From contig NZ_CP011504.1 of assembly GCF_001028665.1 (NCBI RefSeq), positions 2,294,001 to 2,358,000 of the forward strand: DNA of 64,000 nt, written 5' to 3'. The notes under the pieces were generated by a model that ran no database searches, had not been told where the DNA came from, and saw only the letters and a program-made list of their open reading frames with translations. Numbering within the stretch: the stretch's first letter is position 1; every line of letters starts with the position of its first letter. Origin of the DNA: Burkholderia pyrrocinia (GTDB lineage Bacteria; Pseudomonadota; Gammaproteobacteria; Burkholderiales; Burkholderiaceae). Positions 51,944-61,076 of this stretch are shown here, piece by piece. The position numbers and the translations under genes are program-made.

Positions 51944-53473
51944 TCAGTCGCCCTTGCGCAGCGGCGCATCCTCGACGAACCACGCGAGTACGAACGCGAT
52001 CGCGACCACGGTCGCCGCCGCGAGATACACGACATGCAGCGAGCCCGCGAACGCATGCAGGTACGCGTCGCGCACGGCATCCGGCAACTGGTGCACGGCG
52101 CCGGGGCCGAGCGCGGGCGGCAGCTCCGTGCCGGCCGGCAACGCTTGCAGCATCCGCGCCTGCAGCCCGTGCGAGAACAGCGCGCCGAACGCCGCGACGC
52201 CGATCGAACTGCCGATCGAGCGGAACAGCGTCGCGCCCGATGTCGCGACGCCCATGTGCCGGAACTCGACCGTGTTCTGCACCGCGAGCGTGAGCACGGG
52301 CATCACCATCCCGAGGCCGATCCCGAGCAGCGCCATGTACGCGTACATCGTATGCAGCGGCGTATCGAGCGACAGCGTCGACAGCAGCGCCAGCGCGATC
52401 CCGCCGATCAGCGTGCCCGCGATCGGGAACATCCGGTATGAGCCGAGCCGCGAGATCAGCCGGCCGCTGATCACCGACGTCGCGAGCATCCCGCCCATCA
52501 TCGGCAGCAACTGCATCCCGGCCTGCGATGGCGTCGAGCCCTTCACGACCTGCAGGTAGAGCGGAATGAACGTGACCGAGCCGAACAGCGCGGTGCCGAC
52601 CACGAAGCCGATCAGGCTGACCAGCACGAACGTGCGATGGCGGAACAGTTCGAGCGGGATGATCGGCTCGGCCGCGAGCCGTTCTTCGTAGATGAAGCCG
52701 CCGATCGCGACGAGGCCGAGCACGAGCGTCATCCACAGTTGCGGCGACGTCCACGGCAGCAGCGAGCCGCCTTCGCTCGTGAACAGGATCACGCAGGTGA
52801 GGGCGGTCGCGAGGAACGCGGCGCCCATGTAGTCGATCCGGTGCTTCACGTGCGCGGTGTGCGGGCGGAACGCGATGCCGATCACCGCGAGCGCGAGAAC
52901 GCCGAGCGGCAGGTTGATCGTGAAGATCCAGCGCCACGACAGGTGCTCGACCAGGAAGCCGCCGAGCAGCGGGCCGACGATCGTCGCGAGCCCATAGACG
53001 CCGCCGAACATCCCCTGATAGCGCGCCCGGCGATCGGGCGGGACCAGATCGCCGATCGCGGCCATCGTGACGACCATCAGGCCGCCGCCGCCGAGCCCCT
53101 GCAGCGCGCGCAGCACGATCAACTGCGTCATGTCCTGCGCGACGCCGCACAGCGCGGAGCCGGCGAGGAACAGCACGATCGCGGCCTGCAGCACGATCTT
53201 GCGGCCGTACAGGTCGCCGAGCTTGCCATACAGCGGCAGCACGACGGTGGACGACAGCAGGTACGCGGTGACGACCCACGACAACTGGTCGAGCCCGCCG
53301 AGCTCGCCGACGATCGTCGGCAGCGCGGTCGACACGATCGTCTGGTCGAGTGCGGACAGCAGCATGACGAGCAGCAGCGCCGCGACGATCAGCCCGGTCG
53401 GCGCGTCGCGGCGGGCCGCTTCGGCGGCCGGCGCAGTAAGGAGGGTGTTGGTGGTCATCGAGATATCTGCCAT
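51944..53473 (-). CDS. DHA2-family multidrug efflux MFS transporter
   Basis: A 509-residue drug:H+ antiporter with fourteen predicted membrane segments. The motif ALDQTIVSTALPTI in TM1 and YLLSSTVVLPLYGKLGDLYGRK in the TM2-3 loop are hallmarks of the EmrB/QacA (DHA2) group, with motif C region GVYGLATIVGPLLGG in TM5. It exports toxic compounds or antibiotics. The ATG at 53473 is taken; one 15 bases later (MTTNTLL) is possible. A palindromic ATTGACTAGTCAAT 34 bases upstream is the likely operator. No regulator or membrane-fusion partner is adjacent. Confidence 0.93.
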   Translation of the reverse strand: MADISMTTNTLLTAPAAEAARRDAPTGLIVAALLLVMLLSALDQTIVSTALPTIVGELGGLDQLSWVVTAYLLSSTVVLPLYGKLGDLYGRKIVLQAAIVLFLAGSALCGVAQDMTQLIVLRALQGLGGGGLMVVTMAAIGDLVPPDRRARYQGMFGGVYGLATIVGPLLGGFLVEHLSWRWIFTINLPLGVLALAVIGIAFRPHTAHVKHRIDYMGAAFLATALTCVILFTSEGGSLLPWTSPQLWMTLVLGLVAIGGFIYEERLAAEPIIPLELFRHRTFVLVSLIGFVVGTALFGSVTFIPLYLQVVKGSTPSQAGMQLLPMMGGMLATSVISGRLISRLGSYRMFPIAGTLIGGIALALLSTLSLDTPLHTMYAYMALLGIGLGMVMPVLTLAVQNTVEFRHMGVATSGATLFRSIGSSIGVAAFGALFSHGLQARMLQALPAGTELPPALGPGAVHQLPDAVRDAYLHAFAGSLHVVYLAAATVVAIAFVLAWFVEDAPLRKGD

Positions 53474-53507
53474 GGCAGGGAATTGGTTCGAAATATAGCG
53501 ACCAGTG

Positions 53508-53521
53508 ATTGACTAGTCAAT
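53508..53521. promoter_or_regulatory. 14-bp palindromic operator ATTGACTAGTCAAT
   Basis: A perfect palindrome 34 bases upstream of the efflux pump start. TTGACTAGTCAA-type sites are typical of MarR- or TetR-family repressors of efflux pumps. It contains the rare CTAG core. A matching regulator gene is not next to it, since the divergent neighbour is a chemoreceptor. Confidence 0.55.
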
Positions 53522-53688
53522 TTCTGCCCAGCCTCGATATGTTGCAACCGTAACAGGAGATTGCCGGCGCGAAAAATTGACCGGGATCAGGGAGAAAGGG
53601 GGCCGGACTCAAGTTTTCTGCAGGCAAACCGTAATCCAGAATGCCGCGGACCGATTGCCGCGGCACTTTTCATCGCTCACGTGCCGTC

Positions 53689-55248
53689 ATGAACCTGAAC
53701 GCCCTGTTTTCCCGTTTCTCGATCCGTACGCGGATCTTCTCCACGCTCGGCCTCGTTGCCGCGCTGCTCGTCGTGTCGGGGCTGATCGGCCTCGCCGGGA
53801 TGCAGAGCTCGAACCGTGCGCTCGACGAGGCCTATACGCAGCAGCTGGCTGCGAAGACCGCGCTGTCCGCGGCGAGCCTGAACCTGACGATCGTGCGCAC
53901 GACGCTCGACCGCGCGCTGCTGCATCCGGAAGCGGCGGAAGTGCCCGATCTCGTCAAGAAGGCCGAGAACTATCTCGCGAAGGCCGACGCCGCGTGGCGC
54001 GGCTACGCGGCGATGCCGCACGACGGCGACGAAGGCCCGCTCGCGAGCCGTCTCGACGCTGCGCGCCAGGCGCTGATCGGGCAGGCGCTGAAGCCGCTGA
54101 TCGACGCGATCCGCGACGGCCGGCGCGACGAGGCTGACCGCCTGCTGATGTCGGTCGCGCCGCCGCTGTCGGTCGCGCTCACGCAGGCGAGCGATGCGCT
54201 CGATACGTATCAGGCGGCGCGCGGCAAGGATGTCTACGACACCGCGCAGACCTATTACGGCTGGATGCGCGCAGGCGCGATCGCGGGCATCGCGTTCGGC
54301 CTGGCCGCGTGCCTCGGCTGCGCGATCGGCCTGCATTACGCGATCACGCAGCCGGTGAACCGGCTGCTGTCGCATTTCCGCAGCCTGTCCGACGGCGACC
54401 TGACGTCGGAAGTGCGCTGGTCGTCGCGCGACGAGATGGCCGAGCTGGTCAAGGGCGTGACGGGCATGCAGCGCAGCCTCGCGGACACGGTGCGCCAGGT
54501 CAGCCAGGGTTCCGAAGCGATCTCGACGGCGACGCACCAGATCGCGGCCGGCAACACCGATCTGTCGCAGCGCACCGAGGAACAGGCGTCCGCGCTGCAG
54601 GAGACGGCCGCGAGCATGGAGCAACTGACCGCGACCGTGAAGCAGAACGCCGACCATGCACTCGAGGCGCAGGCGTGCGCGGACAGCGCGAGCGAGATCG
54701 CCACGCGCGGCGCGACGGTGGTCGGCGAGGTGATCGGCACGATGAACGAGATCGACCAGAGCTCGCAGAAGGTTGCGGACATCATCGGCACGATCGAAGG
54801 CATCGCGTTCCAGACCAACATCCTCGCGCTGAATGCGGCGGTCGAAGCCGCGCGTGCGGGCGAGCAGGGTCGCGGCTTCGCGGTGGTCGCGGGCGAGGTG
54901 CGCACGCTCGCGCAACGCTCGGCGTCCGCCGCCAAGGAAATCCGCACGTTGATCGGCGAATCGGTCGAGCGCGTCGCGAACGGCTCGCGGCTCGTCGGCG
55001 TGGCCGGCACGACGATGCAGGACATCCAGCAGGCGATCGGGCGCGTGACGGGCATCATGACCGAGATCGCGGCTGCATCGAACGAGCAGCGCGACGGGAT
55101 CGAGCAGGTGAACCGCGCGGTGTCGCAGATGGACCAGGTGTCGCAGCAGAATGCGGCGCTTGTCGAGCAGGCTGCGGCGGCTGCCGCGTCGCTGGAAGAG
55201 CAGGCGGACGGGCTGCGTCGCGCGGTCGGGGCGTTCCGGGTCGCTTGA
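53689..55248 (+). CDS. Methyl-accepting chemotaxis protein
   Basis: A 519-residue transmembrane chemoreceptor. TM1 is near 18-40 (IFSTLGLVAALLVVSGLIGLAG), followed by a periplasmic four-helix ligand domain, TM2 near 188-210 (AGAIAGIAFGLAACLGCAIGL), a HAMP domain (QPVNRLLSHFRSLSDGDLT) and the cytoplasmic signalling domain with the hairpin tip GIEGIAFQTNILALNAAVEAARAGEQGRGFAVVAGEVR written here in part. It senses a small molecule, unknown, and controls CheA. It ends FRVA without a CheR-binding pentapeptide. The ATG at 53689 begins the conserved N-terminus. Confidence 0.95.
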   Translation: MNLNALFSRFSIRTRIFSTLGLVAALLVVSGLIGLAGMQSSNRALDEAYTQQLAAKTALSAASLNLTIVRTTLDRALLHPEAAEVPDLVKKAENYLAKADAAWRGYAAMPHDGDEGPLASRLDAARQALIGQALKPLIDAIRDGRRDEADRLLMSVAPPLSVALTQASDALDTYQAARGKDVYDTAQTYYGWMRAGAIAGIAFGLAACLGCAIGLHYAITQPVNRLLSHFRSLSDGDLTSEVRWSSRDEMAELVKGVTGMQRSLADTVRQVSQGSEAISTATHQIAAGNTDLSQRTEEQASALQETAASMEQLTATVKQNADHALEAQACADSASEIATRGATVVGEVIGTMNEIDQSSQKVADIIGTIEGIAFQTNILALNAAVEAARAGEQGRGFAVVAGEVRTLAQRSASAAKEIRTLIGESVERVANGSRLVGVAGTTMQDIQQAIGRVTGIMTEIAAASNEQRDGIEQVNRAVSQMDQVSQQNAALVEQAAAAAASLEEQADGLRRAVGAFRVA

Positions 55249-55304
55249 TGGATGGCGGGCGGTGACGGGGCGGGCAATCGCCTGCCGGCTGCTCGCCCGC
55301 TGCG

Positions 55305-56972
55305 TCAGACGGCCGCGAGCTGCGCGGCCGCGCGCGATGACGCGACGATCAGCAGCTTCATCGTCGCGCGCGTCGCGCCGACGAACAGCTTGCGCGCGGC
55401 ACGCGCGTCGAGCGTATCGAAGTCGACTTCGGTGAGGATCACGCACGGCGCCGACTGGCCCTTGAAGCGGTAGATCGAATCGAGCAGCACGTCGCCTTCG
55501 CGATATTCGGGGTTGCCGAACAGGTCGTACTTGCCGGTGAAGCTCTTGATCCGGTGCGGGCCGAGCTGGTCGAGCGGCGCGAGCACCGAGCCTTCGCGGC
55601 CGCGATACGACAGCACCGCGATGTCCTGCTTGCGGAAGCCGAGCGACAGCGCGTGCGTGATCGCGCGCTTGGTCGCGTCGATGCAGGCTTCCGCTAACGC
55701 GTCACCCGACATCCCTTCTTCCCCGTATGCCGACACCGACGGATCGGACCCGTCGAACGGGCTGCCCGAGCGCAGTTCGGCCGCGAGCGGCTCGACGCGC
55801 CCGACGACGTCGCGCACGAATTCGAGCAAATCGCGCGGGCTGCGGTAGTTTGTCAGCGCCTTCAGCGTGACCCAGCCGGGCAGTGCGACGGGCTCGCGCA
55901 TGTACAGGTTCTGCAGCGGATCTTCGAGCCACCACCACGCGCCGTCCGGCGCCAGCAAACGCTCCAGTGCGGCCGCCCACGGCGCATGGAAATCCTGCCC
56001 TTCGTCGACGACCAGCACGTCGAAGCGCCAGCGCTCGGGGATCGGCGCTTGTGCGAAGCGCGCTTCGAGCCGCTCGAATTCGCCGGGCACCTGGAAGTCG
56101 GGCGTATAGCCGCCGTCGCGCGCGACCCAGTCGCACAATTGGTGGTAGTTCGCGATCTTCGCGCCGGGCGGCGCGATGCGCGCGATGTAGTCGGCGAGCG
56201 GCCGGTTGAAGCACACGTAGAGCACGCGCTTGCCGGCCGCGACGGCATCGCGCATCGCCTGCACCGCGAGCTGCGTCTTGCCCGAGCCGGCCGTGCCGGT
56301 GACGCGCAGCCGGAACGGCGCGAATTCGAGCTGACGCGCCCACGCGGCGAGGCCGCCCGACAGTCGCGTGACGAGCGTGCCGGCCTGCCCGACGAGTGCG
56401 CTCGTGTCGGGTGTGAGCGCGAGCTCGTCCGCGAGGAAATGGTGGAGCTTCGGCGCGTTCGGGAGGCGTTCGTCGTCCTCGGGCAGGATCTGCAGGATCA
56501 CCTGCGCGAGCTGCGCCTTGCGCGACGCGTCGACGATCCGGTCGGCCGCGACGCCGGCGATCGACGCCTGGCGGATCGAGTAGTCGGGGCAGTACAGCAG
56601 CGCCTCGATGCCGTAGACGCCCGCGCCCAGCGCAGCCGTCAGGCGCCGGTGCAGCGTTTCCTGCGTGCGCGCGAGCTGGATCGCGACGTTGCGCTCGGTC
56701 TGCAGGTAGACCTTCACGAGCCCCTTCGGCGTTTCGCGCAGGAAGCCGGCCTTTTGTTCGATCAGCAGCACGCGGCCGGCCGGGCTCACGACAACGAACG
56801 CGGCTTCGCCGAACACCGAGAAGCCTTGTTCGGCGCGCGTCCAGTGCACGCCGTGATACACGGTGTAGCTGTCCGGCAGCGCGTGTTCGAGCGCGGCGAG
56901 CGTTTCGCGCTCGCGTTCGGCCGCGCCGGTCGCGGCGAGGCTTTTCCAGTCGTCGGGAATGAGGCGGGCCAT
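55305..56972 (-). CDS. NERD-domain SF1 helicase
   Basis: A 555-residue protein. The N-terminal nuclease-related (NERD) domain at about 25-120 includes FVVVSPAGRVLLIEQKAGFL, with the ExK-like EQK. The UvrD-type helicase has a Walker A motif GTAGSGKTQLAVQAM (about residue 230), Walker B LVVDEGQDFH, and the helicase box FKGQSAPCVILTEVDF with FVGATRATMKLLIVAS. It probably acts in DNA repair or against foreign DNA. Its start lies 34 bases before a stretch of GC-rich DNA and it is oriented like the BetR gene upstream of it, with a 111-base gap. Confidence 0.9.
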   Translation of the reverse strand: MARLIPDDWKSLAATGAAERERETLAALEHALPDSYTVYHGVHWTRAEQGFSVFGEAAFVVVSPAGRVLLIEQKAGFLRETPKGLVKVYLQTERNVAIQLARTQETLHRRLTAALGAGVYGIEALLYCPDYSIRQASIAGVAADRIVDASRKAQLAQVILQILPEDDERLPNAPKLHHFLADELALTPDTSALVGQAGTLVTRLSGGLAAWARQLEFAPFRLRVTGTAGSGKTQLAVQAMRDAVAAGKRVLYVCFNRPLADYIARIAPPGAKIANYHQLCDWVARDGGYTPDFQVPGEFERLEARFAQAPIPERWRFDVLVVDEGQDFHAPWAAALERLLAPDGAWWWLEDPLQNLYMREPVALPGWVTLKALTNYRSPRDLLEFVRDVVGRVEPLAAELRSGSPFDGSDPSVSAYGEEGMSGDALAEACIDATKRAITHALSLGFRKQDIAVLSYRGREGSVLAPLDQLGPHRIKSFTGKYDLFGNPEYREGDVLLDSIYRFKGQSAPCVILTEVDFDTLDARAARKLFVGATRATMKLLIVASSRAAAQLAAV

Positions 56973-57083
56973 GGAGTCGGGCTGCGTGGGCGTGAACAGG
57001 TGCGGCTATTGTACTGAGGAACCTGTTCACGGCCGCCGTGCCGCGGACGTTGGCCGTCCGGAAGAGGAGCGGCGCGGCGGAAA

Positions 57084-57938
57084 TTACCCGCGCGCGAGCC
57101 GTTTCGCGAGATCGGCGCTGAGGATCGCCATGCGCGCAGGCTTTTCGTAGCAGACGACGTCGAACGCGCGGATCACTTCGCTGATGTCGGCTTCGCTCGC
57201 GCGGCCGGTGAGCAGGTCGCCCGTCAGCACGAAAATCGGCGCGCCCGGGTTGTCGGACGTGCGCACGGCCTTGATCGCGGTCGCGGCCGTGCTGTCGTCG
57301 AACAGCCATTCGGTCAGCACCGCATCGAAGGCCTGGCCCTGCAGCGCGTCGACGAACGGCGCGAGGCCGTCGAACGCGGCCGTCGCGAAACCCTGCCGTT
57401 CGAGATAGCGGCACAGCTCGGTCGCGCTGACGCGATCGGGATCGATCACGGCGACGACGAGCTTGTCGCTCTCCGCGCGGCGCGGATAGATTTCGATCTT
57501 GTGCACGTCGTACGCGTTCTGGTACAGCACGCCGGTGTGGCGCAGCACGCGCCAGCGGCCGTTCTGTTCGTACGCGACGAACTCGGGGCGCGCGCCGGCT
57601 TCGAGCGGCGCGCCGATCCATGCGGTGCACGGAATCTCGGCGACGCCCGCGTAAAGTACGGCCTCCTGCGAATAGGCGCCGACCATGCCGGGGTCGAGCG
57701 TTTGCGCGCCGAACAGTTGCGCGGCGGGTTCGCCGTACGCTTCGGCGACTTTCTTGATTTGCGCGAGCGTCCAGGGGCTGCTGCCGCGCAGTTTGCGGTG
57801 GCCTTGAGAGAAACTCAGGTCGAGGATGCGGCACAGCTCGGTGGTCTGCTGGCGCTTGCCGATGCCGTTGCGGGTCATCAGCTCGCGCACGCGCTCGGCA
57901 ACCGCGAGGGAATCCGTGGTGATTGCTTCAGTGGTCAT
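57084..57938 (-). CDS. BetR-type helix-turn-helix / receiver-like regulator
   Basis: A 284-residue protein. The N-terminal helical DNA-binding part (ERVRELMTRNGIGKRQQTTEL, SFSQGHRKLRGSSPWTLAQIK) resembles the BetR domain, and the C-terminal 110 residues (KLVVAVIDPDRVSATELCRYL, FDAVLTEWLFDD, IFVLTGDLLTG) look like a response-regulator receiver. The usual phosphoacceptor Asp position reads LTEWLF, so Glu may replace Asp and phosphorylation is doubtful. The ATG at 57938 has only a weak ribosome site. It is divergent from the DAO-type oxidoreductase, with GAAAGGTG direct repeats between. Confidence 0.8.
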   Translation of the reverse strand: MTTEAITTDSLAVAERVRELMTRNGIGKRQQTTELCRILDLSFSQGHRKLRGSSPWTLAQIKKVAEAYGEPAAQLFGAQTLDPGMVGAYSQEAVLYAGVAEIPCTAWIGAPLEAGARPEFVAYEQNGRWRVLRHTGVLYQNAYDVHKIEIYPRRAESDKLVVAVIDPDRVSATELCRYLERQGFATAAFDGLAPFVDALQGQAFDAVLTEWLFDDSTAATAIKAVRTSDNPGAPIFVLTGDLLTGRASEADISEVIRAFDVVCYEKPARMAILSADLAKRLARG

Positions 57939-58080
57939 GCTACGGGAACGGATCGTGACGTTCAGAACGACGCCTTGCGGCAGTCTCGATGGACAATCTT
58001 CATGACGTCCAGAGGCGAGCCGACCGGCCACGCGCGGAAAAGATAACTTTACCGCAAAATGGTCGTCATTCAGTGTCGCG

Positions 58081-58107
58081 AAAGGTGCGTTTGTGTGAAA
58101 GGTGTGT
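58081..58107. promoter_or_regulatory. Direct repeats GAAAGGTG(C/T)G before the oxidoreductase
   Basis: GAAAGGTGCG at 58081-58090 and GAAAGGTGTG at 58098-58107 have a 17-base period. They lie 57 bases upstream of the oxidoreductase start, in the region divergent from the BetR-like regulator. They are plausible sites for that regulator. Confidence 0.4.
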
Positions 58108-58163
58108 CACGACGTTACCGCGACAGCCCGTATCTCGAATGTATTCACGCCTGACAGGAAGCA

Positions 58164-59498
58164 ATGACGACAACCTATCCGCTGCACGATGCGTTGACCC
58201 GCGTCGAAACGGCGCTGCCGGCCGAGGCCGACGTCGTGATCGCCGGCGCCGGCATCATGGGCTGCGCGGCCGCGTACTACCTGGGTTTGCGTGGCCTGAA
58301 GGCCGTCGTGCTCGACAAGTCGCGCATCGCCGGACAGCAGTCGACACGCGCGTGGGGCTTCGTGCGGCAGCAGGGGCGCGAAGCCGCCGAGGTGCCGCTG
58401 ATGATGGCCGGCATGCGGATCTGGGAGCAGTTAGAGGAAACCCTCGGTTTCGATCTCGAATGGCGGCAGGGCGGCTGTCTCTATATTGCGGACAACGAAA
58501 CGGACTGGGCGTCGTTCAACGCGTGGCTCGCCGTCGCGCGCGAGCACGGGCTCGATACGCGCACGCTGACGCGCGCGCAGATCGACGAGCGCGTCAGCGG
58601 CCTTTCGCCGCACGCGCGCACGCTCGGCGGCCTGTACACCGCGACCGACGGGCAGGCCGAGCCGCGCCGCGTGGCCGCGGCATTCGCCGCGCGCGCAACC
58701 GAGGCCGGTGCGCGTTTCTTCGAAGGCTGCGGCGTGACGGCGATCGAGACGGCCGGCGGCGCGGTCGTCGGCGTCGCGACCGAGCGCGGCACGATCCGCA
58801 CGCGGCGCGTGATCTGCGCGGCCGGCGCGACCAGTTTCCGGTTGCTCGACGGCGTCGGCATCCGGCTGCCGCAGCAGGCCGTGCGCGGCACCTGCATGCG
58901 CACCAACGTGGTGCCTCCGGTGTCGGCGTCGACGCTCTGGGGGCACGGCCTCGGCATCCGGCAGCGCAAGAACGGCGCGATCAATCTCGCCGACGACATG
59001 CAGGTCGACGTCGACCTGACGCTTGGCCACCTGCGCGGGTTGAGTCTGTTCTGGCCGGAGTTCTGGTCGCAACGCGACAAATTCCGGCTGCACGTGAATT
59101 CGGCTGCATGGCGCGATGCGCTCGCGCGCATCAACGGCGCGACCGGGCCGATCGAGCCGCGCGATCCGCAGCCGCAGCCGAATCGCGCGCACGCGCCGCG
59201 CGCGCTCGCGAAGCTCAAGGCGATCTTCCCCGCGCTGAAGGACGCGCAGATCGTCGAGGCCTGGGCCGGCCTGATCGACGTGCTGCCCGACGGCATTCCG
59301 GTGATCGATGCGCCGGGCACGCCGTCGGGGCTCGCGATCGCGACGGGGTTCTGCGGACACGGTTTCGCGATGGGGCCGGTCGTCGGTCGGCTGCTGGCCG
59401 AATGGATCGACACGGGCGCGCCGTCGCTCGACCTGTCGGCGTTTCGTGCGCAGCGTTTCGTCGACGGGACGATGGTGCGGCCGCGCAGCATGCTGTAG
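58164..59498 (+). CDS. FAD-dependent oxidoreductase, DAO family
   Basis: A 444-residue D-amino-acid-oxidase/glycine-oxidase-type flavoenzyme. The FAD dinucleotide motif VIAGAGIMGCAAAYYLGLRG is at about 25-44, then VLDKSRIAGQQSTRAWGFVRQQGR, and the C-terminal flavin-binding GLAIATGFCGHGFAMGPVVGRLLAEW. It oxidises an amine or amino acid, producing an imine and either H2O2 or electrons for the chain. AGGAAGCA precedes the ATG. It is divergent from the BetR-like regulator, which may control it. The substrate is unknown. A potassium-channel gene follows 84 bases later, probably independent. Confidence 0.92.
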   Translation: MTTTYPLHDALTRVETALPAEADVVIAGAGIMGCAAAYYLGLRGLKAVVLDKSRIAGQQSTRAWGFVRQQGREAAEVPLMMAGMRIWEQLEETLGFDLEWRQGGCLYIADNETDWASFNAWLAVAREHGLDTRTLTRAQIDERVSGLSPHARTLGGLYTATDGQAEPRRVAAAFAARATEAGARFFEGCGVTAIETAGGAVVGVATERGTIRTRRVICAAGATSFRLLDGVGIRLPQQAVRGTCMRTNVVPPVSASTLWGHGLGIRQRKNGAINLADDMQVDVDLTLGHLRGLSLFWPEFWSQRDKFRLHVNSAAWRDALARINGATGPIEPRDPQPQPNRAHAPRALAKLKAIFPALKDAQIVEAWAGLIDVLPDGIPVIDAPGTPSGLAIATGFCGHGFAMGPVVGRLLAEWIDTGAPSLDLSAFRAQRFVDGTMVRPRSML

Positions 59499-59582
59499 CG
59501 GACGAATCGATGCAATGATGTCGGGCCGGATCACCGTCTTCCCGTCGTAGAATCGAGCCCGCATCCTTCAGGAGATTCCCCG

Positions 59583-60677
59583 TTGGCCTCGCCCTCCGCC
59601 CAGCGCCGTTCGTTGCGCTCACGCCTGCGTCGCGCCCGCAACCCGTGGCAGGCGCCGCGTGCGCGCATGCTGTTCACGCGTCCCGCGACGTCGCCGCGGC
59701 GCACGCTGCTGTTTCGTGTCGGTGCGGTCGTGCTGTTGTGCGTGCTCGCGTTCCTCGTGCTGTATCTCGATCGCGACGGTCTGCGCGATTCGACCAAGAG
59801 CACGCCGATGACCGTCGCCGATCTCGTGTACTTCACGATGGTCACGGTCGCGACGGTCGGCTACGGCGACATCGTGCCCGTCACCGCGCGCGCCCGCCTG
59901 ATCGATGCGTTCTTCATCGTGCCGATCCGCATCGTCATCTGGTTCATTTTCCTGGGCACGGCGTATCAGTTCGTGATCCAGCGCGTCATCGAGGAATTCC
60001 GCATGAAACGCCTGCAAAAGCAATTGTCCGATCACATCGTCGTGTGCGGTTACGGCCTGTCGGGGTCGATCGCCGTGCGCGAGTTGCTCGAGAGCGGCGT
60101 CGATGCCGCGACGATCATCGTGATCGATTCGCAGCAGCAGGCGCTCGAGGCCGCGACGTCGCTCGGCGTGACAGGGCTGCTCGGCGATCCCGCGCACGAG
60201 GATCTGCTGCAGCAGGCGCAGGTGCGCGCGGCGAAGGCCGTGATCATCTCGGTGACCGACGATCCGACCGCGATCCTGCTGACGCTGTCGGTGCGCAGCA
60301 TCGCGCCCGATACGAAGATCGTCGTGCGGATCCAGGAGAACCTGTATCAGCGGCAACTGCGGCAGGCCGGCGCGGACGTGATCGTGTCGTCGACGAAGAT
60401 CGGCGCGCTGCTGCTCGCGGATGCGGTGCAGAGCCGATACATCGTGCCGTTCGTGAACGACATGCTGTCGACGCGCGGGCGCGCGACGCTGGTCGAGCGT
60501 GAGGCGCTGCCGCACGAGATCGGCTGCATGACCAATGTCGTGCCGGGCGCGATCGTGGTCGGGCTCGATCGGAGCGGGAAGATCCAGTCGTTTTATGAAG
60601 ACCCGCCGTGCCGGATCGAGAAGGGCGATACGCTGGTGGTGATTCAGTCGGCGCGGATTCCGGATCCGGATGTTTGA
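59583..60677 (+). CDS. Potassium channel with RCK/TrkA-N domain
   Basis: A 364-residue two-transmembrane potassium channel. TM1 is at about 45-63, the selectivity filter TVATVGYGDIVP near 90, and TM2 (IRIVIWFIFLGTAYQFVIQRV) near 115-135. It is followed by an RCK domain with a Rossmann start HIVVCGYGLSGSIAV and a TrkA-C-like tail. It controls K+ flux across the inner membrane, gated by nucleotides or ions binding the RCK domain. The start is a TTG at 59583 because AGGAG stands 8 bases upstream; the next ATG would remove a basic N-terminal tail. Confidence 0.9.
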   Translation: MASPSAQRRSLRSRLRRARNPWQAPRARMLFTRPATSPRRTLLFRVGAVVLLCVLAFLVLYLDRDGLRDSTKSTPMTVADLVYFTMVTVATVGYGDIVPVTARARLIDAFFIVPIRIVIWFIFLGTAYQFVIQRVIEEFRMKRLQKQLSDHIVVCGYGLSGSIAVRELLESGVDAATIIVIDSQQQALEAATSLGVTGLLGDPAHEDLLQQAQVRAAKAVIISVTDDPTAILLTLSVRSIAPDTKIVVRIQENLYQRQLRQAGADVIVSSTKIGALLLADAVQSRYIVPFVNDMLSTRGRATLVEREALPHEIGCMTNVVPGAIVVGLDRSGKIQSFYEDPPCRIEKGDTLVVIQSARIPDPDV

Positions 60678-60989
60678 TGATTGATTGTTACTGAAAAGTC
60701 CATTAATTCAGTGGGTTGTGGTTGTTTTTCAAGATGGCGTGTCGTTTTTTGTCATTGTGTAGGCGTCGTGTAGGCATTCGGGAGTGACATCGGTCTACGA
60801 AGATCCTCGTGGAATCGATGCCTCCGAATCGGGTTCGACGGCTGTCAGTCCAAAGCAGCATGTTTTTCAACGATCTTGATAACTTGACCAATCCATTTAC
60901 ATCCGGGTTACGTCTCGATATCTGATGTGGTTAAAGCGATTGCCAACTGTATAGCTCCACCTCCCATGTAGGAGACGTTGGTATAGCCG
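60678..60989. other. AT-rich gap with no gene seen
   Basis: About 312 bases of markedly lower GC after the channel gene, with short T-runs but no clear terminator hairpin and no frame of protein-like composition. It marks the left side of a composition break. Confidence 0.4.
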
Positions 60990-61076
60990 TTGCACGATGC
61001 AAATCGATTCCTAATCGACGTTGGCAATGCTTCTGTCGCTGGCAAAGAGCTGTTGACGTGGTTAGAGCGGCACAAG

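Noticed and set aside
53689..55265. Second chemoreceptor-related frame inside the chemoreceptor gene
   Set aside because: It is an Arg-rich shadow in another + frame, with no transmembrane or HAMP features.
60703..60891. 62-codon - strand frame after the channel gene
   Set aside because: Composition is Arg/Asn-rich, no ribosome site is evident and it lies in AT-rich gap DNA.
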